Shown here: in pieces, positions 1 to 7,341 of the stretch
Numbering within the stretch: position 1 is the stretch's first letter
How the letters are laid out: each line of letters starts with the position of its first letter
From: an uncultured Eubacteriales bacterium
GTDB lineage: Bacteria > Bacillota > Clostridia > Christensenellales > Aristaeellaceae
Reading direction: 5' to 3'
Length of the DNA stretch: 44,017 bases
Assembly (NCBI GenBank): GCA_900550955.1
Contig: URUF01000016.1
Span: 1 to 44,017 of the forward strand
Made by a program: the position numbers and the translations under genes
Notes under the pieces: generated by a model
What the model was told of the DNA's origin: nothing
What the model saw: only the letters and a program-made list of their open reading frames with translations
The model's database searches: none

Positions 1-113
1 GGCGCAGCGGCTTTGCGCTGCGCCATGCCCCGGCAACCGAATAGTCTGGCCGCTCCTTTGCGGCCAGGCGGCACAAGGCCCGATGGCGCTGCGCGAAACG
101 CCGCCGGGCCTTG
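1..113. repeat. Three consecutive GC-rich hairpins
   Basis: Three perfect inverted repeats follow one another: 1-9 with 16-24, 46-53 with 60-67, and 74-82 with 105-113. None is followed by a T-run on either strand, so they are not ordinary terminators. They may be the 3' end of a hairpin-rich repeat cut by the window edge, or structured RNA at the end of an upstream transcript. I see no gene between 1 and 320. Confidence 0.5.
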
Positions 114-177
114 CGCTGCGTATGCAGCCGAACCGCGCCCATGCTTCCCGCGCGCGGCCCGGTTCCCAACCGGCGGA

Positions 178-206
178 TTGACATCTTTCCCCAAGCATGG
201 TATCCT
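178..206 (+). promoter_or_regulatory. Sigma-A promoter of asd-dapA-dapB
   Basis: A TTGACA -35 box at 178-183, a 17-nt spacer and a TATCCT -10 box at 201-206. Transcription would start near 213 and leave a leader of about 108 nt before asd. The leader contains one GCGCCGC segment (215-221) that can pair with either of two GCGGCGC segments (243-249 or 265-271). Confidence 0.7.
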
Positions 207-320
207 TGTGCGAAGCGCCGCTTTATTTGCACGCGCACGCTTGCGGCGCATAGGGTGATAACGTGCGGCGCATTTGGAAACCCTGTTGAATACAGTTGAA
301 ATGGAAACGAGGTCTTTGGC

Positions 321-1412
321 ATGCTGCAATATCGGGTAGGCATCATTGGCGCAACGGGCATGGTGGGGCAGCGGTTTACGCTGCTTTTGCAAAACCACCC
401 GTGGTTCAAGGTTGTTTGTGTGGCCGCTTCGGGCCGCAGCGCAGGGAAAAGCTACCTGGAGGCCGTCGGCGGCCGCTGGGCCTTCAAAGGCACGCCCATT
501 CCGGAGGCCATTGGCAAGCTTACCGTAATGGATGCCTCCCATGTGGAGGAAGTGGCCGCGCAGGTGGACTTTGTGTTTTGCGCCGTGGACATGAAGAAGG
601 AGGAAATCCGCGCCCTGGAGGAACGCTATGCCAAGGCGGGCGTGCCCGTGATCAGCAACAACAGCGCCAACCGCCACACGCCGGATGTGCCCATGCTCAT
701 CCCGGAGATCAACGGCGGCCATGCCGCGGTAATTGAGGCGCAGCGCAAGCGCCTGGGCACGCAAACGGGCTTCATCGCCGTCAAGCCCAACTGCTCCATC
801 CAAAGCTATGTGCCCGCCCTGTGGCCGCTTTTGGACTTTGGGCCCGAAAAAGTGGTGGCATGCACCTATCAGGCCATCAGCGGCGCGGGCAAAACGTTTG
901 ATACCTGGCCCGAAATGGTTGATAACGTGATTCCCTACATCGGCGGCGAGGATGAAAAGAGCGAGCGCGAGCCGCTGAAAATCTTTGGCCATGTGGAAAA
1001 CGGCGTAATCGTGGACGCGGCCTCCCCCGTGATTAGCGCGCAGTGCCTGCGCGTGGCGGCCTCCGACGGCCATATGGCGGCGGTAAGCGTCAAGTTCCGC
1101 AAGAAACCCTCTATGGAGCAGATTTTGGAGCGCTGGGAAAACTGCCGGCCCGCCACCGCCGGGCTGGGGCTGCCCTCCTCGCCCCAAAAGTTCCTGTACT
1201 ATTTTGAGGATCCCACCCGCCCGCAGACCCGCCTGGACCGCGAAACCGAAAACGGCATGGCCATCTGCATGGGCCGCCTGCGCGAGGATCCCGTGCTGGA
1301 TTACAAGTTTGTGTGCCTGAGCCATAACACGCTGCGCGGCGCGGCCGGCGGCGGCGTGCTCAGCGCCGAATACCTGTGCAAGCTGGGCTATATCGGCCAT
1401 CGGATCGCCTGA
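321..1412 (+). CDS. asd: Aspartate-semialdehyde dehydrogenase
   Basis: NADP-dependent enzyme that reduces aspartyl phosphate to aspartate semialdehyde, the branch point to lysine/diaminopimelate, threonine and methionine; cytoplasmic. The N-terminal Rossmann motif is GIIGATGMVGQRF (residues 7-19). The catalytic cysteine lies in KPNCSIQ (C158), and the substrate-binding histidine is probably in SDGHMAAVSVKF (H251). At 363 aa, with the KPNCS context, it resembles the archaeal/fungal-type branch also found in Clostridia rather than the E. coli type. An AACGAGG ribosome site lies 8 nt before the ATG. It is first of three co-directional genes (asd-dapA-dapB) that supply consecutive steps to dihydrodipicolinate reduction. 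A strong promoter precedes it at 178-206. Confidence 0.95.
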   Translation: MLQYRVGIIGATGMVGQRFTLLLQNHPWFKVVCVAASGRSAGKSYLEAVGGRWAFKGTPIPEAIGKLTVMDASHVEEVAAQVDFVFCAVDMKKEEIRALEERYAKAGVPVISNNSANRHTPDVPMLIPEINGGHAAVIEAQRKRLGTQTGFIAVKPNCSIQSYVPALWPLLDFGPEKVVACTYQAISGAGKTFDTWPEMVDNVIPYIGGEDEKSEREPLKIFGHVENGVIVDAASPVISAQCLRVAASDGHMAAVSVKFRKKPSMEQILERWENCRPATAGLGLPSSPQKFLYYFEDPTRPQTRLDRETENGMAICMGRLREDPVLDYKFVCLSHNTLRGAAGGGVLSAEYLCKLGYIGHRIA

Positions 1413-1440
1413 TTTTAAACCTTTTTGGGAGGGAAGAAGC

Positions 1441-2328
1441 ATGCAAGCAACGCCGTTGTTTCGCGGAAGCGCCGTCGCGCTGGTTACGCCCCTTACCGCC
1501 GGCAAGGTGGATGTGGAAGCCCTGCACCGGTTGGTGAATATGCAAATTGAAGGCGGCACGGCGGCCATTGTGGCCTGCGGCACCACCGGCGAACCCGCCA
1601 CCCTTACCCCGCAGGAGCGCGAGCTGGTAATACGCGAGGCGGTGGCCGCCGCAAGGGGCCGCGTGCCCGTAATTTGCGGCACGGGCAGCAACTGTACCCA
1701 AACGGTTATTGATACCGAGCGCCGCTACCGCGATTTGGGCTGCGCCGCCCAGCTGGTGGTAACGCCCTACTATAACAAAACCACGCAGGAGGGCCTTTAC
1801 GCCCATTTCATGGCGATTGCGGAACATACGCAGCTGCCCATCATCCTCTATAACGTGCCCAGCCGCACCAACCTGGACATCGCGCCGGAAACACTGATGC
1901 GCTTAAGCGCCAGCGGCCGCTTTATCGCCCTGAAGGAAAGCAGCTACGACCTGCCCCGCGTAATGGAAAAGCTAAGCGCCATGGAAGGAAAGATCACCCT
2001 GTACAGCGGCAACGACGATATGGTGTATCCCCTTATATCGTTGGGCGCACAGGGCGTGATTTCCGTGGTGGCAAATATCGCGCCCGCGTACATGAGCCGC
2101 ATGGCGCAGGCCTGCCTCAACGGCGAAACCGAGGGCCTGGAGATGCAAATCCGCTGCCTGCCGCTGGTACGCGCGCTGTTTAGCGAGGTAAGCCCCATTC
2201 CCTGCAAGTATGCCATGCGGCTGATGGGCCTGTGCTCCGGCGAATTGCGCCTGCCGCTGATTGAGGCCGGGGAGGCTACCCAGCGCAAGCTGCGCGAGGC
2301 GCTTAAGGCCCTGGACCTTTTGAACTGA
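1441..2328 (+). CDS. dapA: 4-hydroxy-tetrahydrodipicolinate synthase
   Basis: Condenses pyruvate with aspartate semialdehyde, the committed step of lysine/DAP synthesis. A TIM-barrel aldolase of 295 aa, normal for the family. The Schiff-base lysine is K165 in FIALKESS. The catalytic-triad tyrosine is Y137 in ILYNVPSRT, and the threonine lies in the CGTTGEP loop (T48/T49). A GGGAGG ribosome site precedes the ATG. It starts 28 nt after asd, so it is almost certainly co-transcribed with it and takes the asd product as substrate. Confidence 0.96.
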   Translation: MQATPLFRGSAVALVTPLTAGKVDVEALHRLVNMQIEGGTAAIVACGTTGEPATLTPQERELVIREAVAAARGRVPVICGTGSNCTQTVIDTERRYRDLGCAAQLVVTPYYNKTTQEGLYAHFMAIAEHTQLPIILYNVPSRTNLDIAPETLMRLSASGRFIALKESSYDLPRVMEKLSAMEGKITLYSGNDDMVYPLISLGAQGVISVVANIAPAYMSRMAQACLNGETEGLEMQIRCLPLVRALFSEVSPIPCKYAMRLMGLCSGELRLPLIEAGEATQRKLREALKALDLLN

Positions 2329-2353
2329 TATGCATTGTACAGAGGTGAACGCC

Positions 2354-3118
2354 ATGCAGATTTTGATTGGCGGCGCGCTGGGCCGCATGGGCCGCGAGCT
2401 GGCCCTGGCCGCGGAAAACGCGGGCGTGAAGGTGGCCTGCGGCGTGGACGTGGCCTACTGCGGCCAGGCGGCGGCCTTTCCCATTGTAACGGGGTTTGAA
2501 AAGGTAACGCTTGACGCCGATGTGCTGATTGATTTTTCCCGCCCGGACGCGCTGCCGGAGCTGCTGAACCTGGCTTTGGCCAAGGGCATGCCTGTGGTGC
2601 TTTGCGCCACGGGCTATACCGATGTGGAGCTGCAAAGCGTGCGCGAGGCGGCCAAGCGCATCCCCATTTTGCGCAGCGCCAATATGAGCCTGGGCGTAAA
2701 CGTGCTCAGCGAGCTGGTGGGCATGGCCGCCCGCACGCTGGAAGGTTTTGATATCGAGATTGTGGAAAAGCACCACCGCATGAAGGCGGATAGCCCCAGC
2801 GGCACAGCGCTGATGCTGTATGAGGCCGTTCAAAAGGAAACAGGCCCTGAAACAGAGCCTGTGTATGGCCGCTATGGCCGCACGCAGAAGCGCGCCGCCG
2901 GTGAAATTGGCATCCATGCCGTGCGCGGCGGCACCGTAACGGGCGAGCATGAGGTGGGCTTCTACGGAAACGGCGAGCAGCTCATCCTAACCCACCGGGC
3001 CGAAAGCCGCGCGCTGTTTGCGCAGGGGGCGCTCAAGGCCGCGCGCTATCTTGCGGACAAGCCTGCGGGGCTGTATTCCATGCGCGATGTGGTTGTGGAA
3101 ATGCTCAGCCGCGGATAG
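2354..3118 (+). CDS. dapB: 4-hydroxy-tetrahydrodipicolinate reductase
   Basis: Reduces the DapA product with NAD(P)H to tetrahydrodipicolinate. The nucleotide-binding loop is GGALGRMGREL (residues 6-16). The family signature EKHHRMKADSPSGTA (138-152) holds the catalytic His and Lys. I chose the ATG at 2354 (254 aa) over an in-frame ATG at 2330, because AGAGGTGA lies 6-8 nt before it and the Rossmann fold begins right there. It starts 25 nt after dapA and ends the operon. Its last 14 nt overlap the 3' end of the convergent regulator gene at 3105-3446. The genes from tetrahydrodipicolinate to meso-DAP are not in this window. Confidence 0.95.
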   Translation: MQILIGGALGRMGRELALAAENAGVKVACGVDVAYCGQAAAFPIVTGFEKVTLDADVLIDFSRPDALPELLNLALAKGMPVVLCATGYTDVELQSVREAAKRIPILRSANMSLGVNVLSELVGMAARTLEGFDIEIVEKHHRMKADSPSGTALMLYEAVQKETGPETEPVYGRYGRTQKRAAGEIGIHAVRGGTVTGEHEVGFYGNGEQLILTHRAESRALFAQGALKAARYLADKPAGLYSMRDVVVEMLSRG

Positions 3119-3446
3119 CGGGCTCATCCGGGGTGTTCCAATCGGTAAGATGGTTTTGAATGGTGGTTAGGATTTCCTGCATCGCCATGCGCTGGTTTTG
3201 ATTCAGCTGCGGCGGCATGGGGCCCATGCCGCCGTTATCCAGGCTGCCGGCCAGCATATAGTCCATGCTCAGCTCCATCGCGTTGGCGATGGAAACCAGC
3301 GTTTCCAGGCTCGCCTTACGGGTGCCGCGCTCCACATGGCCCATGAAGGATGTGCTCACGCCAACCCTTTCAGCCAGCTGCTCCTGTGTCCAGCCAAGGA
3401 ACACGCGCTGCTTGCGGATACGCTTGCCTAGGTCTATGTAATCCAT
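3105..3446 (-). CDS. XRE-family transcriptional regulator
   Basis: A 113-aa protein with a Cro/C1-type helix-turn-helix at about residues 6-62: LGKRIRKQRVFLGWTQEQLA, the recognition-helix region GVSTSFMGHVERG, then TLVSIANAMELSMDYML. The C-terminal 45 residues are Gln/Met/Asn-rich and match no domain I know. A cytoplasmic DNA-binding protein; its target is not evident. A palindrome at 3521-3532 just upstream may be its own operator. A GGCAGGA ribosome site lies 7 nt before the ATG. It converges on dapB with a 14-nt overlap, so transcription through either gene gives antisense to the other. Confidence 0.85.
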   Translation of the reverse strand: MDYIDLGKRIRKQRVFLGWTQEQLAERVGVSTSFMGHVERGTRKASLETLVSIANAMELSMDYMLAGSLDNGGMGPMPPQLNQNQRMAMQEILTTIQNHLTDWNTPDEPAIRG

Positions 3447-3520
3447 GCGCTTATCCTGCCTTTTTTGTTGCGTTGCCTACCATCAGGCTGCGCATTTTTT
3501 TCACCCTCATACTATATCAG

Positions 3521-3532
3521 GTTCACAGGAAC
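3521..3532. promoter_or_regulatory. Palindromic candidate operator
   Basis: GTTCACAGGAAC is a GTTC-N4-GAAC inverted repeat 75-86 nt upstream of the XRE gene start. It sits next to a -10-like TATAGTATGA on the minus strand (about 3507-3516). Placement suggests autoregulation by the XRE protein, which is inference only. Confidence 0.35.
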
Positions 3533-3579
3533 ATGAAAAATTCTTATGGGCAATTTGAATGCACTATTGGGCGGGTTTG

Positions 3580-3616
3580 CAAAAAAAAAAACTGCTTCGC
3601 GCCTGGCGCGAAGCAG
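3580..3616 (-). terminator. Rho-independent terminator after degV-like gene
   Basis: Read on the minus strand, a 10-bp stem (CTGCTTCGCG with CGCGAAGCAG, 3592-3616) with a short loop is followed by an uninterrupted T-run (3581-3591). It lies 18 nt past the stop codon of the DegV gene. Confidence 0.9.
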
Positions 3617-3633
3617 GGGGGAAACGGCTTGGC

Positions 3634-4512
3634 TCAGCAGGACCTTTCCTTTCCAAAGAAGCAGATGGCAACGGTGCCCGGGCCGCAGTGCGCGCCGATG
3701 ACCGGCCCCACATAGTAGGTGGCAATCTCGCCCAGGCCGGGCACGCGCTCGCGTATCAGGCTTTCCAGGCGCGCGGCGTCCTCGGGCGCGTCCGCCTGCA
3801 AAATAATGGGCATGGCCTCGGCCGGGTCGTCAATAAACTCGGCGGCCTTATCGGCAAGCATGCGCAGGGCGGCCTTGCGGCCGCGCACCTTATCGCTGCT
3901 AACCAGCTTGCCGGCGCGGTTTTCGGTGATGATGGGCTTCAAGTCCAGCATAGCGCCCACAGTCGCGGCTACCGCGCTGATACGGCCGCCGCGGCGCAGA
4001 TACACCAGATCATCCACGGTGAACCAGGCCTGGGCGCGCAGCTTGTTGCTTTCCAGCCATTCCGCTACCTCCTCCATGGATTTGCCCTGGCGGTATAGCT
4101 CGTGCGCCTTCAAAATCAGGATGGTCTGCGGCGCGGAAATGCTCAGCGTGTCCACAACAATCATCTTGCGCTCGGGGTACTTGGCCAAAAGCTCCTCCCG
4201 GGCGGCATAGATATTGTTGATGGTGCTGGAAAGCTGGCTGGAAAAGGCCACGAACAGGATGTCCTTCCCGGCCTGGAAGCAGGGCTCAAAGTATTCCACA
4301 TACACGGGCGTGGGCAGCAGCGAGGTAACCGGCGCGGCGCCCGCGCGCATGTTGTCAAAGTACTCCTTTTGCTTGCCGTTGCGGCCCAGGTCGTCCAGGT
4401 ATTCCTTGCCGTTGAGCATGTAGGGCATGTACACCATGGTCAAATCCAGCTCGTCCACATAGCGGTACGGCAGGTCGGAATCGGAATCAGTCATAAACAC
4501 ATAGGGATTCAT
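3634..4512 (-). CDS. DegV family fatty-acid-binding protein
   Basis: DegV/FakB-like proteins bind one fatty acid in a deep pocket and present it to a fatty acid kinase (FakA) for incorporation into phospholipid. The N-terminus has the family motif MTDSDSDLP. The two fatty-acid head-group motifs appear as TSLLPTPVYVEYF (about residues 64-76) and SSQLSSTINN (about 91-100). The C-terminal half has the usual YYVGPVIGAHCGPGT. I chose the start at 4512 (292 aa) because AGGAGG lies 9 nt upstream; the in-frame extension to 4671 has no homology and runs into a repeat element. It has a promoter at 4575-4603 and a terminator at 3580-3616, so it is probably monocistronic. No fakA is seen in the window. 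Confidence 0.9.
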   Translation of the reverse strand: MNPYVFMTDSDSDLPYRYVDELDLTMVYMPYMLNGKEYLDDLGRNGKQKEYFDNMRAGAAPVTSLLPTPVYVEYFEPCFQAGKDILFVAFSSQLSSTINNIYAAREELLAKYPERKMIVVDTLSISAPQTILILKAHELYRQGKSMEEVAEWLESNKLRAQAWFTVDDLVYLRRGGRISAVAATVGAMLDLKPIITENRAGKLVSSDKVRGRKAALRMLADKAAEFIDDPAEAMPIILQADAPEDAARLESLIRERVPGLGEIATYYVGPVIGAHCGPGTVAICFFGKERSC

Positions 4513-4574
4513 AGGGTTGTCCTCCTTGCGATGCTTGGGCCAATCAGCCCGATTAGGCAAAATGATACAGAGGT

Positions 4575-4603
4575 ATTGTACCCTGTCCCCTTGTTTTTTG
4601 CAA
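4575..4603 (-). promoter_or_regulatory. Promoter of the DegV gene
   Basis: On the minus strand, TTGCAA (4603-4598), a 17-nt spacer and TACAAT (4580-4575). The 5' leader would be about 60 nt. Confidence 0.65.
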
Positions 4604-4650
4604 GCAAAAGGTCGCCTCATGGGCAAGATACTCCAAAATGGGCATAGAAA

Positions 4651-4901
4651 AAACGGCATGGCTCTGCCCATGCCGTCAGACTGTCGAGAAACCTATGGGA
4701 GGTTTGGAGGGCCGCAGCCCTCCAAGCTATAATCCGAATCCAGCGACATGTGCGGTGGATTCGGAAGCCTTGCATAGCAAGGCTTCCTTGCAGGGTTCAC
4801 CGGCCGCGCCGCAGGCGCAGGTGAACCCTGTTTCGGCGGAAAAGATCGCCGCAGGCGAGCTTTTTCGACGGCCTGACGGCATGGCGCTACCCATGCCGTT
4901 T
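4651..4901. mobile_element. MITE-like element with six hairpins and inverted ends
   Basis: A 251-bp non-coding block between degV-like and xpt. Its 43-nt ends (4651-4693 and 4859-4901) are imperfect inverted repeats matching at 34 of 43 positions, with most mismatches in one loop. Each end itself holds an ACGGCATGG...CCATGCCGT hairpin. Between them are perfect stems 4704-4711/4718-4725, 4733-4742/4756-4765, 4764-4772/4778-4786 and 4791-4800/4821-4830. There is no open reading frame of note and no clear target-site duplication. The layout suggests a non-autonomous transposable element or a REP/BIME-like repeat. Other copies in the genome would settle which. Confidence 0.55.
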
Positions 4902-4923
4902 GCCAAACCGGCGGGCTTGGCTC

Positions 4924-5499
4924 TTAGTCCTCCACAAGCAGCCTGCCATCCTCAATGCCCGTAACCTTTGCCAGGGCTACCACCTTGTAGCCCTCGCCCG
5001 CAAGCTTCGCATGGCCGGGCTGGAAGCTTTTTTCCACGCATACGCCAATGCCCACCACAACGCCACCCGCCTGCTTAACCAGGTCGCACAGGCCCTCGGC
5101 GGCTTCGCCGTTGGCCAGAAAATCGTCCACAATCAGCACGCGCGCACCGGCGGGCAGGTAGGGCTTTGCCACGCGGATGTGGTTTTCCACCCCGTGGGTG
5201 AAGCTGAATACGCGGCTTTGGTATACATCGCCGGTCACGTTGCGGGTGCGGCTTTTCTTGGCGAACACAACGGGAATGTTGCCGCAGGCCATGGCGGTGG
5301 TGAGCGCGGCGGCAATGCCGCTGGCCTCCACGGTAAGCACCAGGTCGGGCTTTTCAGCCGCAAATGCATCCGCAAAGGCCTGGCCCATTTTTACAAACAG
5401 GCCGGTATCCAGCTGATGGTTCAAAAACATATCCACCTTCACAATATCCGTGCCAATACCCACGCCTTGGGCCCGAATGGCCTCAACCAGCTCCCTCAT
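4924..5499 (-). CDS. xpt: Xanthine phosphoribosyltransferase
   Basis: Salvages xanthine to XMP with PRPP in the cytoplasm. The protein follows the B. subtilis Xpt pattern closely: VKVDMFLNHQLD near the N-terminus, VEASGIAAAL, VVFAKKSRTRN, the PRPP-binding motif VLIVDDFLANGEAAEG, and IGVCVEKSFQPG. At 191 aa from the start at 5499 it has the family's normal length. That start has a GGGGG-type ribosome site and fits the homologues; an in-frame start at 5526 would add nine unrelated residues. It begins 54 nt after the GH13 gene on the same strand, so read-through from the maltodextrin operon is possible. I found no purine riboswitch in that short gap. Confidence 0.93.
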   Translation of the reverse strand: MRELVEAIRAQGVGIGTDIVKVDMFLNHQLDTGLFVKMGQAFADAFAAEKPDLVLTVEASGIAAALTTAMACGNIPVVFAKKSRTRNVTGDVYQSRVFSFTHGVENHIRVAKPYLPAGARVLIVDDFLANGEAAEGLCDLVKQAGGVVVGIGVCVEKSFQPGHAKLAGEGYKVVALAKVTGIEDGRLLVED

Positions 5500-5553
5500 A
5501 CCGCTTGTCCCCCTTTTGTATTTCAAGCCTTCCAGGGCTTATTCTAGCGCATC

Positions 5554-7305
5554 CTACGCCAAAATCAAGCCTTCGCCCACGCCCAGGCGCACGCAAACCG
5601 CGCCGTCCTCCACGGGAAGGCTGCGGTCGGCGTACAGGTCGTGCACGGCGGCAAGGCCGCTCAGGCCGCCCGGCAGCGCCAGGCGCGCCTTCGCCGGCTC
5701 AAGGCCGGTGTTCACCACGCACAGCACCTGCTGGCCGGCGGTTTCGCGCACATAGGCATACAGCCCGTTTTCCAGCGCCGCGTGCGTGCGGAAGCTGCCT
5801 ACGCGCAGCGCGGGCGTTTGCCTGCGGATGCGCGCCAGCTTTTGATAATGCGCATGGGTGGGATTTCCCTCCACATTATCCCAGCGCATGGGGAAGCGGC
5901 AGAACGGGTCGTCGCCGCCCTCCATGCCCAGCTCGTCGCCGTAATAGATGATGGGCGAGCCAAGGTATGTGAACTGGAAGAACGACGCGGCGTGCAGCAT
6001 GCGCAAGTCGCCGCCGGCGCGCGTGCGCACGCGCTGGGTATCGTGGCTGCCAAGGAAGGTCCACAGCACCTCCTGCGTGCGCTGGGGGTAGAGCATGGCG
6101 GCGCGGTTGAGCGCCCAGTCAAACTGCTCCACGGTGATATCGTGGCGGCAGAAGCGGGCCCAGATGTTGCGGCTGAGCACATAGTGCATGGTCGCGTCGA
6201 ACATATCGCCCTGGGTGAGCCATTCGCGGCTGTCATCCCAGCATTCGGCAATCATAAGGCTGTCGGGGTTTACCTCGCGCATCATCTTTTTGTACTGCCG
6301 CCAAAAATCCGGCCATACCTCGGGGCTTACGTCCAGGCGCCAGCCGTCGATGTGGCATTTTTCCAGCCAGTAGCGCCCAACGTCCAAAAAATACTGGGCG
6401 CAGCCGGGGTTGCGCAGGTTCAGCTTAGGCATGTATTTCCAGCCGCCAAAGGTATGGTAGCCGTGGGGCATGCGCTTATCAAAGCAGAACCAATCATAGT
6501 ACGGCGAGGCCTCGCCCTTTGCCATCGCGTCCACAAAGGGCGCGAACTGGAGGCCCGAATGGTTAAACACGCCGTCCAGCACAATGCGCATGCCGTTTTG
6601 GTGCAGCGTGTCGCACAGCGTGCGCAAATCGTCCTCCGTGCCAAGCAGGGGGTCGATTTTGAAATAGTCGAACGTGTTGTAGCGATGGGACGTATCGCTT
6701 AGGAACAGCGGCGTGGTATAGATCATCTCCACGCCAAGCTCCTTTAGGTACGGCACGGCCTTGATGATGCCCCTCAGGTTGCCGCCAAAGCGGTACTCGT
6801 TTTGTACGCGGGCGCTGCTCCACGGCTCCACCGCCTCCGTATCGCCGGGCGCGGGCTCGCGGCGGAAGCGGTCGGGAAAGATTTGGTAGCCCACGCAGCC
6901 GCGCGCCCATTCCGGCATGGGATCTGCCGGGTAAGCGTAGGCGAAGGCAAAGGCCTCGCTCACGTCCTCGGGCGCATCGGCCCCGGCGTGCAGGCCGCAC
7001 GCGTCCAGCTTAAAGGTAAGCTCGTCGCTTTGCAAAACAAACAGGTATTTAAGCCTGAGGTCGCGGGGCGTAAACACGCATTCGTAAAAATCATGCCATT
7101 GGTCGCGGTAGGCCACCTGCATTTCGTATTCGTCCGCCTTCTTGAAAAAGTCAGGCAGGGCATAGTTGCTGGTGACCCTTGCGGTCACGCGGGTAAACTC
7201 GCCCCTGCCGGTTTGCAGGCGCAGGCATACCCGGCCATCCGGCAGGGCGTGGCGGTATTCAAGCCAGGGCATGTGGTAGATGGAGCCGAATTGAATGGTT
7301 CGCAT
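5554..7305 (-). CDS. GH13 neopullulanase/cyclomaltodextrinase-like alpha-glucosidase
   Basis: Intracellular alpha-amylase family hydrolase, likely cleaving maltodextrins, cyclodextrins or pullulan-derived oligosaccharides. The first ~120 residues look like the N-terminal beta domain (CBM34-like) typical of this subgroup. The GH13 regions are all present: region I DGVFNHSG (244-251), region II GWRLDVSPE with nucleophile D325, region III MIAECWDD with acid/base E354, and region IV LGSHDTQRV with transition-state stabiliser D422. There is no signal peptide. At 583 aa it is of usual length. It starts 36 nt after the LacI-family gene on the same strand, so that regulator and this enzyme form a probable operon. 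The exact substrate cannot be told from sequence alone. Confidence 0.92.
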   Translation of the reverse strand: MRTIQFGSIYHMPWLEYRHALPDGRVCLRLQTGRGEFTRVTARVTSNYALPDFFKKADEYEMQVAYRDQWHDFYECVFTPRDLRLKYLFVLQSDELTFKLDACGLHAGADAPEDVSEAFAFAYAYPADPMPEWARGCVGYQIFPDRFRREPAPGDTEAVEPWSSARVQNEYRFGGNLRGIIKAVPYLKELGVEMIYTTPLFLSDTSHRYNTFDYFKIDPLLGTEDDLRTLCDTLHQNGMRIVLDGVFNHSGLQFAPFVDAMAKGEASPYYDWFCFDKRMPHGYHTFGGWKYMPKLNLRNPGCAQYFLDVGRYWLEKCHIDGWRLDVSPEVWPDFWRQYKKMMREVNPDSLMIAECWDDSREWLTQGDMFDATMHYVLSRNIWARFCRHDITVEQFDWALNRAAMLYPQRTQEVLWTFLGSHDTQRVRTRAGGDLRMLHAASFFQFTYLGSPIIYYGDELGMEGGDDPFCRFPMRWDNVEGNPTHAHYQKLARIRRQTPALRVGSFRTHAALENGLYAYVRETAGQQVLCVVNTGLEPAKARLALPGGLSGLAAVHDLYADRSLPVEDGAVCVRLGVGEGLILA

Positions 7306-7341
7306 TGCTGGTAGCTCTCCTCGCTTTGTTAGGAATGCGGG

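Noticed and set aside
206..320. Lysine riboswitch or T-box in the asd leader
   Set aside because: The leader is too short (about 108 nt) and lacks the conserved motifs of either class as well as a terminator.
4513..4671. Longer DegV protein starting at 4671
   Set aside because: The added 53 residues have no homology, cross the promoter, and the ATG at 4512 has a strong ribosome site.
5500..5553. Purine riboswitch before xpt
   Set aside because: Only 54 nt separate xpt from the GH13 stop codon, and I see no conserved purine-riboswitch core in it or just inside the upstream gene.
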